Part shown: piece by piece, positions 33,911-42,681 of the stretch
How positions within the stretch are numbered: the first letter of the stretch is position 1
How the letters are laid out: every line of letters starts with the position of its first letter
Assembly (NCBI GenBank): GCA_003452915.1
Contig: DMMZ01000027.1
Span: 16,233 to 80,232, forward strand
Source: Clostridiales bacterium
GTDB taxonomy: Bacteria; Bacillota; Clostridia; Oscillospirales; CAG-382
Direction of reading: 5' to 3'
Length of the DNA: 64,000 bases
Notes under the pieces: generated by a model
Told to the model about the DNA's origin: nothing
What the model saw: the letters and a program-made list of their open reading frames with translations, nothing else
Database searches by the model: none
Made by a program: the position numbers and the translations under genes

Positions 33911-35308
33911 TTAACGAATTATTTTTGATAACGTTTTTATTGCAGGCTCTACTTTTGCAACATCAACACCAGAATAGTTAATAATTACCATGGATTTTAT
34001 TGCATTCTCCTGCTTGTAACAGTACTGTGACAAGCAGGAAATTTTTATATTATTTATTTTCGCTTGATGAACTATTTCTTCATCACTCATATCTGTTTCA
34101 AGCTTCAAAATTAAATGTAGTCCAGAGTTCTCCTCTAAAATATCGATTTTACTTTCAAGAGAGCTGGATCTAATAACTTTTATTATTAGATCTCTCTTAA
34201 GTTTATATAATTTTCTCATTCGATTAATATGTCGTTCGAAATAGCCATTTTCTATAAATTTTGCTAGGGTATATTGTTCGAAGCTTGAAACAGTACAAGA
34301 GTAAAAGTCCAGTTCCTCTTTATATTTCTTAGCGAGTGAACATGGCAGCACCATATAACTTATACGGATAGCAGGAGATATGGTTTTTGAGAATGTGTTA
34401 ATATATATCACTTTGTCTTGTACATCGATACTTTGCATTGTAGGAATTAACTTCCCTGTAAAGCGAAATTCGCTATCATAATCATCCTCGATAACATAAC
34501 GATTAATTTCTTCGTTTGCCCAATTTAATAGCTCCTGGCGTCTCTTTATCGGCATTACAATCCCAGTCGGGAAATGATGTGATGGAGAAATATGCACAAT
34601 ATTGACGTCACTCTTTTTTAATTCTTCAACAGATATTCCGTATTTATCAAGGCTTATATGTCTACAACTTACATTTTCTTTTTTATAAATTTGAGTAATT
34701 TTTTTATACCCAGGGTCTTCAACTGCATATATATCATCTTTACCAAGTAATTTAACAAGCAGCCCATATAGATATTCTGTTCCTGCACCAATTATAATTT
34801 GTTCTGGCAAGACTAACATTCCTCTGAAGTGATGTAAAAAAACTGCAATAGCATTTCTTAGTTTTAAAACTCCTTCAATAGGACTTTTGCGGAGTAGTTC
34901 ACTATCGCGTTCAGATAAAACATCTCTCATTTGCTTTGACCAAATAGAAAAAGGAAAATTACCGATATTGATACTATTTTCACAAAAATCAATATAATAC
35001 TCATCAGTATTTTTATTTAATTGTTTTACCAAAACATTCTTATTAGAAACTGTAGTATTAAACCACTCTAAATCAGACGCATAATATCCGCTTTTTTCAC
35101 GAGAATAAATATACCCCTCAGACAAAAGCTGTAGATATGCATTTTGTACTGTCATAATACTTACTTTTAAGTGCTCGGCAAGATTACGCTTGGATGGCAG
35201 CTTCTCGTTTGATTTTATTGTTTTGTTTTCAATATCTAATTTTATACAATTATAAAGATAGATATATATTGGTGTGCTTCCTCTGCTTTCGATATTGTAG
35301 GTTAACAT
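33911..35308 (-). CDS. pdxR: MocR-family regulator of pyridoxal phosphate synthesis (PdxR-like)
   Basis: 465 residues. An N-terminal GntR winged helix (about 10-78, 'KLPSKRNLAEHLKVSIMTVQ') is fused to an aminotransferase-like domain (about 95-465) with the PLP lysine segment 'NTFSKTISPAIRISYMVLP'. MocR proteins sense PLP. Divergence from pdxST, with 113 nt between starts, identifies this one as the likely activator of that operon. The symbol is inferred from context. Confidence 0.88.
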   Translation of the reverse strand: MLTYNIESRGSTPIYIYLYNCIKLDIENKTIKSNEKLPSKRNLAEHLKVSIMTVQNAYLQLLSEGYIYSREKSGYYASDLEWFNTTVSNKNVLVKQLNKNTDEYYIDFCENSINIGNFPFSIWSKQMRDVLSERDSELLRKSPIEGVLKLRNAIAVFLHHFRGMLVLPEQIIIGAGTEYLYGLLVKLLGKDDIYAVEDPGYKKITQIYKKENVSCRHISLDKYGISVEELKKSDVNIVHISPSHHFPTGIVMPIKRRQELLNWANEEINRYVIEDDYDSEFRFTGKLIPTMQSIDVQDKVIYINTFSKTISPAIRISYMVLPCSLAKKYKEELDFYSCTVSSFEQYTLAKFIENGYFERHINRMRKLYKLKRDLIIKVIRSSSLESKIDILEENSGLHLILKLETDMSDEEIVHQAKINNIKISCLSQYCYKQENAIKSMVIINYSGVDVAKVEPAIKTLSKIIR

Positions 35309-35421
35309 TGTTTTCTCTCCTATATAATCTGGTATTATTAAATATTAGTAAAATGGATATTTTGATAATATCATAATGTATTATAATATATATAAACAAA
35401 TAAGTAAAGGAGATATATAAT

Positions 35422-36297
35422 TTGTTAAATGAAAGATACAGTTTAAACAGGGAGCTCGCACAAATGCTTAAGGGTGGTGTTATTATGGATGTTACAACAC
35501 CCGAACAGGCAATAATTGCCGAAAATGCAGGTGCATGTGCAGTCATGGCTTTGGAAAAAATTCCTGCAGATATTAGGGTTGCAGGAGGTGTATCTCGAAT
35601 GAGTGATCCGAAAATGGTAAAAGGAATACAACAAGCAGTGTCTATTCCTGTAATGGCAAAATGTAGAATCGGACACTTTGTAGAAGCGCAGATACTTGAA
35701 GCAATTGAAATTGATTATATTGATGAAAGCGAAGTTTTGTCACCAGCAGATGATATTTACCATATAAATAAAACAAAATTTAATGTTCCTTTTGTTTGTG
35801 GTGCTAAGGATTTAGGAGAAGCTTTACGCAGAATAAATGAAGGAGCTGCTATGATTCGAACAAAGGGTGAACCAGGCACAGGTGATATTATACAAGCTGT
35901 TCGACATATGCGTATTATTCAAAGTGAAATTAGAAGACTTACTTCAATGAGTGAGGACGAGCTCTATAATGCAGCAAAACTATTACAGGTCCCATACGAT
36001 TTAGCACTTTTTGTTCATAAAAATGGTAAACTTCCTGTTGTGAATTTTGCCGCTGGTGGCATTGCAACTCCTGCCGATGCCGCTCTTATGATGCAGCTTG
36101 GTGCTGAAGGAGTTTTTGTAGGTTCTGGAATATTTAAATCTGGAAATCCAGAAAGAAGAGCTGCGGCTATAGTAAAGGCTGTAACAAATTTTAATGATCC
36201 TATGATACTTGCAGAAATATCAGAGGATTTAGGAGGAGCCATGGTTGGAATCAATGAAAGTGAAATAGCTCTTTTAATGGCGGAGCGTGGAAAATAA
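35422..36297 (+). CDS. pdxS: Pyridoxal 5'-phosphate synthase subunit PdxS
   Basis: 291 residues, full length. '[20 protein letters not shown]', '[14 protein letters not shown]', '[16 protein letters not shown]' and '[20 protein letters not shown]' match the family. It makes PLP from ribose 5-phosphate, glyceraldehyde 3-phosphate and ammonia from PdxT. Start TTG at 35422 after AAAGGAGAT; no in-frame ATG lies nearby. Its stop shares one base with pdxT. Confidence 0.98.
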   Translation: MLNERYSLNRELAQMLKGGVIMDVTTPEQAIIAENAGACAVMALEKIPADIRVAGGVSRMSDPKMVKGIQQAVSIPVMAKCRIGHFVEAQILEAIEIDYIDESEVLSPADDIYHINKTKFNVPFVCGAKDLGEALRRINEGAAMIRTKGEPGTGDIIQAVRHMRIIQSEIRRLTSMSEDELYNAAKLLQVPYDLALFVHKNGKLPVVNFAAGGIATPADAALMMQLGAEGVFVGSGIFKSGNPERRAAAIVKAVTNFNDPMILAEISEDLGGAMVGINESEIALLMAERGK

Positions 36298-36872
36298 TGA
36301 ATATTGGTGTCCTTGCTGTACAAGGTGCATTTGCTGAGCATATCAAAATACTTGAAAAGCTAAATGTTAATAGCTTTGAAATTAGAAAAAAGAATGATTT
36401 AAATAAGTATTTTGACGGATTGATTTTACCAGGCGGAGAGAGCACAGTAATGGGAAAGCTCCTCATTGATTTTGATATGATGAATACGATAAGAAATTAT
36501 ATAAATAATGGGTTGCCTGTTTTCGGAACTTGCGCAGGAATGATTTTACTTGCAAAAGAATTAGAAAACAGCAACATATCACACCTTGCAACAATGGATA
36601 TTACAGTTATACGTAACGCATACGGTAGACAGCTTGGTAGTTTTAATACAATATCAGAATTTAAAAACGATACTCTGATAAAGATGCCTTTTATAAGAGC
36701 ACCGTATATTAAATTTGTAGGTAATAATGTTGAAGTTTTATCTATAGTAAACAGAAAAATTGTAGCGGCACAGCAGAATAATCAACTTGCAGTCGCTTTT
36801 CATCCCGAACTTACCAACGAAACGATTGTACATGAACATTTTTTAGAAATGGTAAATAATAAACGATTATGA
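36297..36872 (+). CDS. pdxT: Pyridoxal 5'-phosphate synthase glutaminase subunit PdxT
   Basis: 191 residues, class I glutaminase. 'NIGVLAVQGAFAEHIKIL', nucleophile Cys in 'PVFGTCAGMILLAKEL', 'RNAYGRQLGSF' and catalytic 'VAFHPELTNE' are all present. It hydrolyses glutamine and channels ammonia to PdxS. Start ATG overlaps the pdxS stop (TAATG). Confidence 0.97.
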   Translation: MNIGVLAVQGAFAEHIKILEKLNVNSFEIRKKNDLNKYFDGLILPGGESTVMGKLLIDFDMMNTIRNYINNGLPVFGTCAGMILLAKELENSNISHLATMDITVIRNAYGRQLGSFNTISEFKNDTLIKMPFIRAPYIKFVGNNVEVLSIVNRKIVAAQQNNQLAVAFHPELTNETIVHEHFLEMVNNKRL

Positions 36873-36917
36873 TGATGAACCCGTGCATTCATTAGCATAT
36901 AAGAAAGTCAGTTTGAT

Positions 36918-36946
36918 AAAGAGCCGGTAAATATCGGCTCTTTATA
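36918..36946 (+). terminator. Terminator of pdxST
   Basis: AAAGAGCCG-GTAAATAT-CGGCTCTTT then TATA; 9-base-pair stem 46 nt after pdxT. IS3 debris begins directly after it. Confidence 0.8.
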
Positions 36947-37075
36947 CCATACAAAATACCGCTCGGAAAGTGAGTTTCGTAAAGCTGTCGATAATTACAT
37001 GGAATTTTACAATACAAAACGACCTCACCGAAAGCTAAAATACAGGTCACCGGATCAATCAGAGTCCGATTTTTG
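36945..37075 (+). pseudogene. IS3-family transposase C-terminal fragment
   Basis: Reads YRTKYRSESEFRKAVDNYME then 'FYNTKRPHRKLKYRSPDQSE', the C-terminal end of the IS3 integrase domain, with a stop at about 37075. Its first 30 nt match 43896-43925 with one difference; that second fragment carries the preceding part of the same transposase. No intact element or inverted repeat is visible here. Confidence 0.75.
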
Positions 37076-37226
37076 ACTTAAACAAAAGGTGATCGAGTAT
37101 GGGTTCGAAAGTTAACGTTTTTGATATTTTATTATATGTTTTAAGATTTTTCAGAAATCATTTCCAATTTCATGTTGATAAATAAAACGTCTGTAGTTCG
37201 CATGAAATAAGGAAAAATAGAAAAAT

Positions 37227-37269
37227 AGTAGTTGATGTCCAAACCTCAGGGGTTCGGATTTCAACTACT
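37227..37269 (-). terminator. Terminator of the purE-permease gene cluster
   Basis: AGTAGTTGA ... TCAACTACT with inner TCC-AAACC/GGTT-GGA pairing; on the minus strand it is followed by ATTTTTCTATTTTTCC. It lies 22 nt beyond the stop of the permease-like gene. Confidence 0.85.
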
Positions 37270-37290
37270 GTTTCGTTATTATAAATCAGA

Positions 37291-38517
37291 TTATATAGAG
37301 CGTTTGTCTTTATTAATTTTCTCATAAATAATTGCTCCGAACCATGACAAAATAGGATTAAATATAACTCCAAGTGCAGTCAATAGTATAATGATAATTC
37401 TACTTTTTATATTCTCGATTAGTATAATATTTTTTATACCCGTATTTATAAACGGAATAAAAATCCCAAACAACAGAACAGTCCATACAAGAGGGGGAAA
37501 TGATAAATACTTTATTGGAATAGCAGTAATGCCCACAATAGTACCCATAATGCCAAGTATAATGGCTGAACAACGCATAGGACGCTTCATCATATACAAA
37601 GGTATTAAAAAACTTCTCCAAAGTGATCCTGTTTGTGCGCCGCCGAATAAACCACCTATAATATTTCTTATAGATACCGCAGTAAATGATCTATTAACAT
37701 TTAAATCCTCTTCTTTCTTATCTTTCTTTTTTAAATCAGAATTAATTATTGCTTGAATTGATAATGTATCTATTGTCCAAAGAAAAACAACAAAAAGTGC
37801 AAACGGGAATGTTTTTAAAATTGTTTTTAAATTAAAGCCAAAGCCAATTCCCCATATATCTTCCCACCAATAAATAGGGTTAAATTGAATTGAATTAAAG
37901 GACGAGAAGGAAGACGTTGTTTCTATACCGAAAATCCAACCATACAAAAGTGATATACATGCTGCAATGGGAATAATAAGCCAAGCTTTTTTAAAAATAA
38001 GCAAGAAAATATATATCATGCCAAGTGAGATAATAAGCAAGAGCAATGGTACAAGCCGATTCCCGAAAAATAAGCATAATCTTTGAACACATAAAAGCAC
38101 ACCGGAAATCCCGAATATAAGGGTCACGCTGGTTTTGCAAATATAACCGGAAAGAGAAAGTAACTTCTTAAATACATTGGTTTTTATGCTTATGATTCCT
38201 ATCATGCCAATAAAGATGCTTAAAATAAAAGGGTGTACGCCAAACCCTGCCATTGTCGGGATAAGTACGATCAAGGGTGCGAGCGTCCCTACCGGAGCTG
38301 TATTGGGAATAAAAATCGCAATTATAAGAGTAATTAAACTTCCAATAATCAACTCTAATCTTACATTGTCAAAAACAAAATTAGGTGTGCTTATCCCAAG
38401 CTCCTTTGCCCAAACAAGTGCAAAGGATGATACAAGAGCTACTTTACCTATTAATCCCCCTAAAGCCGGTATTAAATCCAACAAGAAATTTTTAATAAAA
38501 TTTATTATTTTCTTCAT
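37291..38517 (-). CDS. Polytopic membrane protein, permease-like (DUF3360-like)
   Basis: 408 residues with about 10-12 hydrophobic segments. 'LDLIPALGGLIGKVALVSSF', 'IPNTAPVGTLAPLIVLIPTM' and 'IRNIIGGLFGGAQTGSLWRS' are reminiscent of SulP/nucleobase-permease folds and of the DUF3360 family, but I am not certain of the family. It follows the DUF4914 gene by 7 nt, so the two are surely co-expressed, downstream of purE-purC. A role in transport of a small anion or nucleobase is inference. Confidence 0.6.
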   Translation of the reverse strand: MKKIINFIKNFLLDLIPALGGLIGKVALVSSFALVWAKELGISTPNFVFDNVRLELIIGSLITLIIAIFIPNTAPVGTLAPLIVLIPTMAGFGVHPFILSIFIGMIGIISIKTNVFKKLLSLSGYICKTSVTLIFGISGVLLCVQRLCLFFGNRLVPLLLLIISLGMIYIFLLIFKKAWLIIPIAACISLLYGWIFGIETTSSFSSFNSIQFNPIYWWEDIWGIGFGFNLKTILKTFPFALFVVFLWTIDTLSIQAIINSDLKKKDKKEEDLNVNRSFTAVSIRNIIGGLFGGAQTGSLWRSFLIPLYMMKRPMRCSAIILGIMGTIVGITAIPIKYLSFPPLVWTVLLFGIFIPFINTGIKNIILIENIKSRIIIILLTALGVIFNPILSWFGAIIYEKINKDKRSI

Positions 38518-38524
38518 GATGCTC

Positions 38525-40405
38525 TTAATATTTCATAGGAATTAAATCGGAATACTCCTCAACCGGAGCGTTGTTTAAAAACATTTGTATAATTTGTTGT
38601 CCCAGAGGATCCAATAAAGGAGTATTGAATTTCTCAACTTCCTTTTTAAAAAATTCGGTTAAGATTCTTGCTCCTTCATCATAGCCTTCATTTCCTACCT
38701 CTGCCTGCATTTCGGGTTGTAAAAAGGCCTTTCTTATGTATTGACCGTCTACTTTCAATGATTCTAATGTATAACCTAATAAAGAACAACGGGCTTGTTT
38801 TAGATGCTCCACTTTAAATTTTGCACTACCTCTACGGGCTATATATTCTCTTGCAATCCATTGAGGCATAAAGCCAACCTTATAAGCACCAATATGCTGA
38901 TTAGGAATAAGAACATATCTTGTATTGGTAGAGCTAACGATTTGCTCCAATAATAGGTTTGCTTGTTCTACCATTTTTCCGGTTGCAAACGGCCAATAGG
39001 AGCCGACACCTTCACTACTCATTCCTACAGAGGTAGTAATGCTTGGGTTATTATGACCCCTTGGAGCAACAAGTCTCCATAACCATGCAAGAGCAGGTGG
39101 TAAAATATGAAACATGCCTAAAATGCCGTAAGAAGGGTTTTCTTTTGTGCAAGGTGGTGTTCTTACTCCAAAGCTTCTTACATCAACTTCGACAGGCTCA
39201 TTAATTACATTTGGAACCAATCGACGAGGTAAAATAACTCTTGGATTAGGGCATGGAGTCCCATCTGAATCTATTGTATGCTCCCATACAAGGCATGTAG
39301 ATTTTGCAATTCCTTGGATATTCAAAAATATCAGTGGCTCAGACGGCTGTATAAATATTTTTTCATATTTTGGAGTTGTACCATAGGCTTTGATATGATC
39401 TAATCTTAAAAACCAGCCTTGCTCGGCATCCTTAACAACAAGCTTCTTACTTTTATTTTGCATTTTTGGATGGCAAAGTGCCATATCATCGGTTACTGGA
39501 CGAAGCTCGCAGGTTTCTTTAAGCTCAATATAGTTTATCTCTCCGGTTACAGTATTTTGCCCTAAAATAATTCGTCCGTCAAATTCCTTGTGTATATTTT
39601 CTATCATTTCACTTTTCCCGCCGCCAGATGCTCCCTCATGCATAATTACAATTTCATTGTCATAAGGAGTAATTACCTTAACGGTTGAGGCATGAACGGT
39701 AATCCAGCCTTCATTTTCACCAATGTTCAAAAGAACTCCGTAAATACCTTTTTTTGCACTGGGTCCCGGGTATAGATTATAGGAAAACAACTCATGGATT
39801 TTTTCCAGTCTATTGTGAATTACAATTTGCTTCCCATTAAAATGTGTATGCCTAAAGGGTGGAGCAAGAAAAATAATTGCTTTTGGGCAGAAGTTTTTAG
39901 TTATGTCCTTTATGCTGATAAAACCTTGCAAATCTGCAAGACCGCATGCAAAAAAAGCTGCATTGACAGGGGCAATAAGAAGTGAATCATAGCCATATTC
40001 CTGACCACCCGATTTGAACGGAAGTATTATAATCCTTTGCTTTTTTAACCATTCAAAGGTCGCATCTCTTAATGGCTCAAAATCCTCATTGTAGATATCA
40101 TCATATTTTGGTTTATCTGTATCGTTATCATCTGCGACCAATAAGCAGTCCGGGTCACGTCTTCTCATATAGTCATCCGGATAGTTTACAACAGCACCAT
40201 TTTTACAGCGAGTAACGCTTGCTTCGGTAATTTTTCCAAACCCTTCTACCTCGTATTCAACACTAAAAAAGTCATTTTCCTTATTTCCAAAGGCAAGAGC
40301 AATAATCTCTTCTCTTGTTTCGGGGAAAATAACCTCACTGCTACTTTCAATGATTTCAACAACATAATTAGGCAATTTAAATTTATTCATAAAGTTTTTC
40401 ATCAT
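38525..40405 (-). CDS. DUF4914 family P-loop protein (PEP carboxykinase-like)
   Basis: 626 residues, soluble. A P-loop 'HEGASGGGKSEMIENIHKEF' (GxxxxGKS at 258-265) lies in a region that looks like the nucleotide-binding half of PEP carboxykinases. Other conserved-looking blocks are 'FLAPPFRHTHFNGKQIVIHN', 'NIQGIAKSTCLVWEHT' and 'TSVGMSSEGVGSYWPFATGK'. The family is known to me as DUF4914 with no assigned function. It is tightly linked to the downstream permease-like gene and lies 36 nt after purC. Kinase or carboxykinase-like activity on a small molecule is plausible. Confidence 0.72.
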   Translation of the reverse strand: MMKNFMNKFKLPNYVVEIIESSSEVIFPETREEIIALAFGNKENDFFSVEYEVEGFGKITEASVTRCKNGAVVNYPDDYMRRRDPDCLLVADDNDTDKPKYDDIYNEDFEPLRDATFEWLKKQRIIILPFKSGGQEYGYDSLLIAPVNAAFFACGLADLQGFISIKDITKNFCPKAIIFLAPPFRHTHFNGKQIVIHNRLEKIHELFSYNLYPGPSAKKGIYGVLLNIGENEGWITVHASTVKVITPYDNEIVIMHEGASGGGKSEMIENIHKEFDGRIILGQNTVTGEINYIELKETCELRPVTDDMALCHPKMQNKSKKLVVKDAEQGWFLRLDHIKAYGTTPKYEKIFIQPSEPLIFLNIQGIAKSTCLVWEHTIDSDGTPCPNPRVILPRRLVPNVINEPVEVDVRSFGVRTPPCTKENPSYGILGMFHILPPALAWLWRLVAPRGHNNPSITTSVGMSSEGVGSYWPFATGKMVEQANLLLEQIVSSTNTRYVLIPNQHIGAYKVGFMPQWIAREYIARRGSAKFKVEHLKQARCSLLGYTLESLKVDGQYIRKAFLQPEMQAEVGNEGYDEGARILTEFFKKEVEKFNTPLLDPLGQQIIQMFLNNAPVEEYSDLIPMKY

Positions 40406-40440
40406 TATAACCTCTCTCTGAAAGAAATATATTAGGAATT

Positions 40441-41140
40441 TTAAAGATCCTCTCCTAATAAACGCTTTAAAACCTCTTTGTAGGCATCTTCAATACCACC
40501 TAAATCTCTTCTAAATCTGTCTTTATCGAGCTTTTCACCTGTATTACTATCCCAAAAGCGGCAAGTATCCGGTGAGATTTCATCGGCTAATATAATTTTT
40601 CCGTCAGTTGTTTTTCCAAACTCTAACTTAAAATCAATAAGCTCAATATTAAGGTCTTTAAGATAGTTTTGCAGTAGTTCATTAATTTTAAATGAATAAT
40701 TTGCAATTAAAGTAAGCTCCTCATTCGTAGCTAGACCAAGTGCAGCAATATGATAATTATTAATTATAGGGTCGCCTAAGGCATCATCCTTGTAGCAATA
40801 TTCAAGAACGGTTTTTGAAAGCTTTGTTCCTTCCGGCAATCCTAAACGTTTCGAAAGTGAGCCTGCCACTATATTGCGAACAATTACTTCAATTGGTATT
40901 ATTATGACTTTTTTTACCAGTGTTTCTCTTTGAGATAGTTCTTCAACAAAGTGGGTTGGAATATCATTTTTCTCAAGTAATTTCATTATTATTAATAACT
41001 CCTTTTCCTAATATCGTTCCTTTTTTCTCGCCGTTAAAAGCGGTGGCATCATCTTTGTAATCTACTATGTATAATTCGGGATTTTCTGTTGTGTATACCT
41101 TTTTTGCTTTTCCCTCATATATTTGTGTTAGTTTAGTCAT
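40441..41140 (-). pseudogene. purC: SAICAR synthetase PurC, broken by a small deletion
   Basis: Two overlapping frames together make PurC. The first (from ATG 41140, SD GAGGAG) gives [20 protein letters not shown] ... 'GKGVINN', then runs into a stop. The second starts at '[20 protein letters not shown]' and continues normally to '[20 protein letters not shown]' and the end. Family members have about six residues (K-x-S/T-N-x-x) between GKGVxNN and the MxLLEK helix; here one base remains, a loss of about 17 nt with frameshift in an AAT-repeat stretch. De novo purine synthesis would fail at this step unless another copy exists. A sequence error is possible. Confidence 0.88.
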
Positions 41141-41211
41141 TTTAATTCTCCTCAATTTATAATTTATAACCTTCTTTAAAAACATTTAGATTTATATCAA
41201 TAAATTTCTTA

Positions 41212-41715
41212 TCATATCTTCCACCACATTTCAGTTTGTAACTTTTCATCCTTTTTTACAACTTCATTAACCATATCGGTTTTCATCTTTGAAAGCTTTT
41301 CTGACGTTTCTTCATTAAAGACTCCTAAAATTTGCGCTGCTAGTATTCCCGCATTATCTGCACCGTCAATAGCAACGGTTGCAACCGGGATACCCTTTGG
41401 CATTTGTACAGTTGATAATAGTGCGTCCAATCCATCAAGATTAGAGGATTTGCAAGGAATACCGATTACAGGCAGTGTAGTATGTGCAGCGAGAACACCT
41501 GCTAAATGTGCTGCTTTTCCGGCTGCTGCGATAATTACACCAAAACCATTTTCTTTTGCTTTTGTTGCAAATTCACAAGCAATTGCAGGAGTGCGATGAG
41601 CACTCATTACATGTACCTCTATTGGTATTCCAAAGCCTTTTAGAACAGTAATTGCCCCTTTTACTATAGGAAGGTCACTGTCGCTCCCCATAATAATTGC
41701 TACTTTTTTACTCAT
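41212..41715 (-). CDS. purE: N5-carboxyaminoimidazole ribonucleotide mutase PurE
   Basis: 167 residues. '[18 protein letters not shown]', '[15 protein letters not shown]' and '[20 protein letters not shown]' carry the active-site residues of PurE. It moves the carboxyl group from N5-CAIR to CAIR, the step before PurC. The ATG at 41715 is preferred because GGAAGG lies 7 bases upstream; the ATG at 41733 lies before that SD. It is followed by purC after 71 nt. Confidence 0.97.
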   Translation of the reverse strand: MSKKVAIIMGSDSDLPIVKGAITVLKGFGIPIEVHVMSAHRTPAIACEFATKAKENGFGVIIAAAGKAAHLAGVLAAHTTLPVIGIPCKSSNLDGLDALLSTVQMPKGIPVATVAIDGADNAGILAAQILGVFNEETSEKLSKMKTDMVNEVVKKDEKLQTEMWWKI

Positions 41716-41750
41716 AAAAATACATCCTTCCAAAAATTAATATATAAAAA

Positions 41751-41787
41751 AGCCGATATCCTTAGAATAATCTTAGGATATCGGCTT
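41751..41787 (-). terminator. Terminator between mpsC and purE
   Basis: AGCCGATATCCTTAGA-ATAA-TCTTAGGATATCGGCT, a 16-base-pair stem with one G-T-type mismatch; on the minus strand it is followed by TTTTTTATA. It ends the mpsC transcript. Confidence 0.88.
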
Positions 41788-41828
41788 ACTTACAACTTAG
41801 CTATGCTATTTTGTTTTGTCTTCCGAAA

Positions 41829-42194
41829 TTATTTTTTTGTAATTAATTCTTCTAAATTCCTGTCGGTGGTAATAACAATAATCTTTTCTCCCGTTTTTGT
41901 ACTTATATCCGAGTGAGTGCTGACTATAGCTACACCAATTACATCAATAATCAGTGTTTCTAAATATCCACGCCCACCTTCAAAAAGTGAGGTACGTACC
42001 TTTTTAAACAATTCAATACCCTGAGGATTATCGGTGAGCTTTTGCTCAGAAGGACTCAAAAACCCGGTAAGCCTTACGATTATCATATCACTGATTATAT
42101 AGGTGCGAATGTTTTTCGGTCCTCTGCCCATATACTCAATTTCAAATTTACTGATAGCTTCGCTGATTTTTGCTTCCATTTGTCCTTTAGTCAT
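41829..42194 (-). CDS. DUF2294/MpsC-family protein
   Basis: 121 residues. 'AISKFEIEYMGRGPKNIRTY' and 'IVRLTGFLSPSEQKL' and 'FEGGRGYLETLIIDVIGV' are the conserved blocks of the DUF2294 family, which includes staphylococcal MpsC of the membrane-potential/CO2 supply system. No membrane segment is seen. There are no MpsA/MpsB partners nearby, so the function here is open. Start ATG at 42194 after GGAAGGTG. Confidence 0.8.
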   Translation of the reverse strand: MTKGQMEAKISEAISKFEIEYMGRGPKNIRTYIISDMIIVRLTGFLSPSEQKLTDNPQGIELFKKVRTSLFEGGRGYLETLIIDVIGVAIVSTHSDISTKTGEKIIVITTDRNLEELITKK

Positions 42195-42334
42195 GAATTC
42201 ACCTTCCACTCATTATTCATATATTATCGTAAAATTAGGTTTTTGTCAATATCATTTTTTGAATTTTGAATTACTTTTATTACAAACTTGCAAAATGATT
42301 AAATGATAATATAATTAAATAGTCTAAAAATTTA

Positions 42335-42363
42335 TTGACATAAAAAACTTGATGTGCTATACT
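42335..42363 (+). promoter_or_regulatory. Sigma-A promoter upstream of the manganese riboswitch
   Basis: TTGACA at 42335-42340, 17 bases, TATACT at 42358-42363, just before the aptamer. Confidence 0.85.
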
Positions 42364-42371
42364 TTCCTCAT

Positions 42372-42458
42372 TAAAAGGGAGTAGTTATAATTATAAAGTC
42401 AACATCTTGGTGTTTATTTACCTGGCTTTATAACCTTAAGAGGTAACCAGACTTTTAG
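42372..42458 (+). promoter_or_regulatory. yybP-ykoY (Mn2+) riboswitch aptamer
   Basis: AAAAGGGAGTAG, later GTCAACATCTTGG, then CCTGG ... ACCAGACTTTT. These are the loop-1 GGGAGTAG and loop-3 GTCAACAT features of the yybP-ykoY class, with the first and last segments (AAAAG/CTTTT) closing the structure. The last strand also forms the terminator at 42449-42493, so Mn2+ binding should allow read-through. Confidence 0.75.
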
Positions 42459-42493
42459 TGCGATTCATTTGAATTGTTCTAAAAGTCTTTTTT
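42449..42493 (+). terminator. Riboswitch-controlled terminator upstream of tsaC
   Basis: AGACTTTTAG ... CTAAAAGTCT with a 20-base loop, then TTTTT. The left arm is shared with the closing strand of the aptamer. It lies 189 nt before tsaC. Confidence 0.88.
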
Positions 42494-42681
42494 GAATATT
42501 ATCTTGAAAGAAAGTATTAACTAAACTAATGAACATATTCTCTAGCGATTAGGCGCAAATTCCCAAACAGGATTAAACGATATAGAGTTTACTGCATTCT
42601 TACAAATTTAAAAAAGGAATAACTAATTTAAAGATCCTAAATTGGGATAATTACTGGGATATTTAGTTATATGTGATAAAA

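Noticed and set aside
40973..40986. Programmed frameshift in purC
   Set aside because: A slip would not restore the about six conserved residues that are missing; there is no slippery heptamer with a downstream structure.
42500..42672. Second riboswitch or decayed mntP between the Mn riboswitch and tsaC
   Set aside because: No conserved core or recognisable coding text; treated as untranslated leader.
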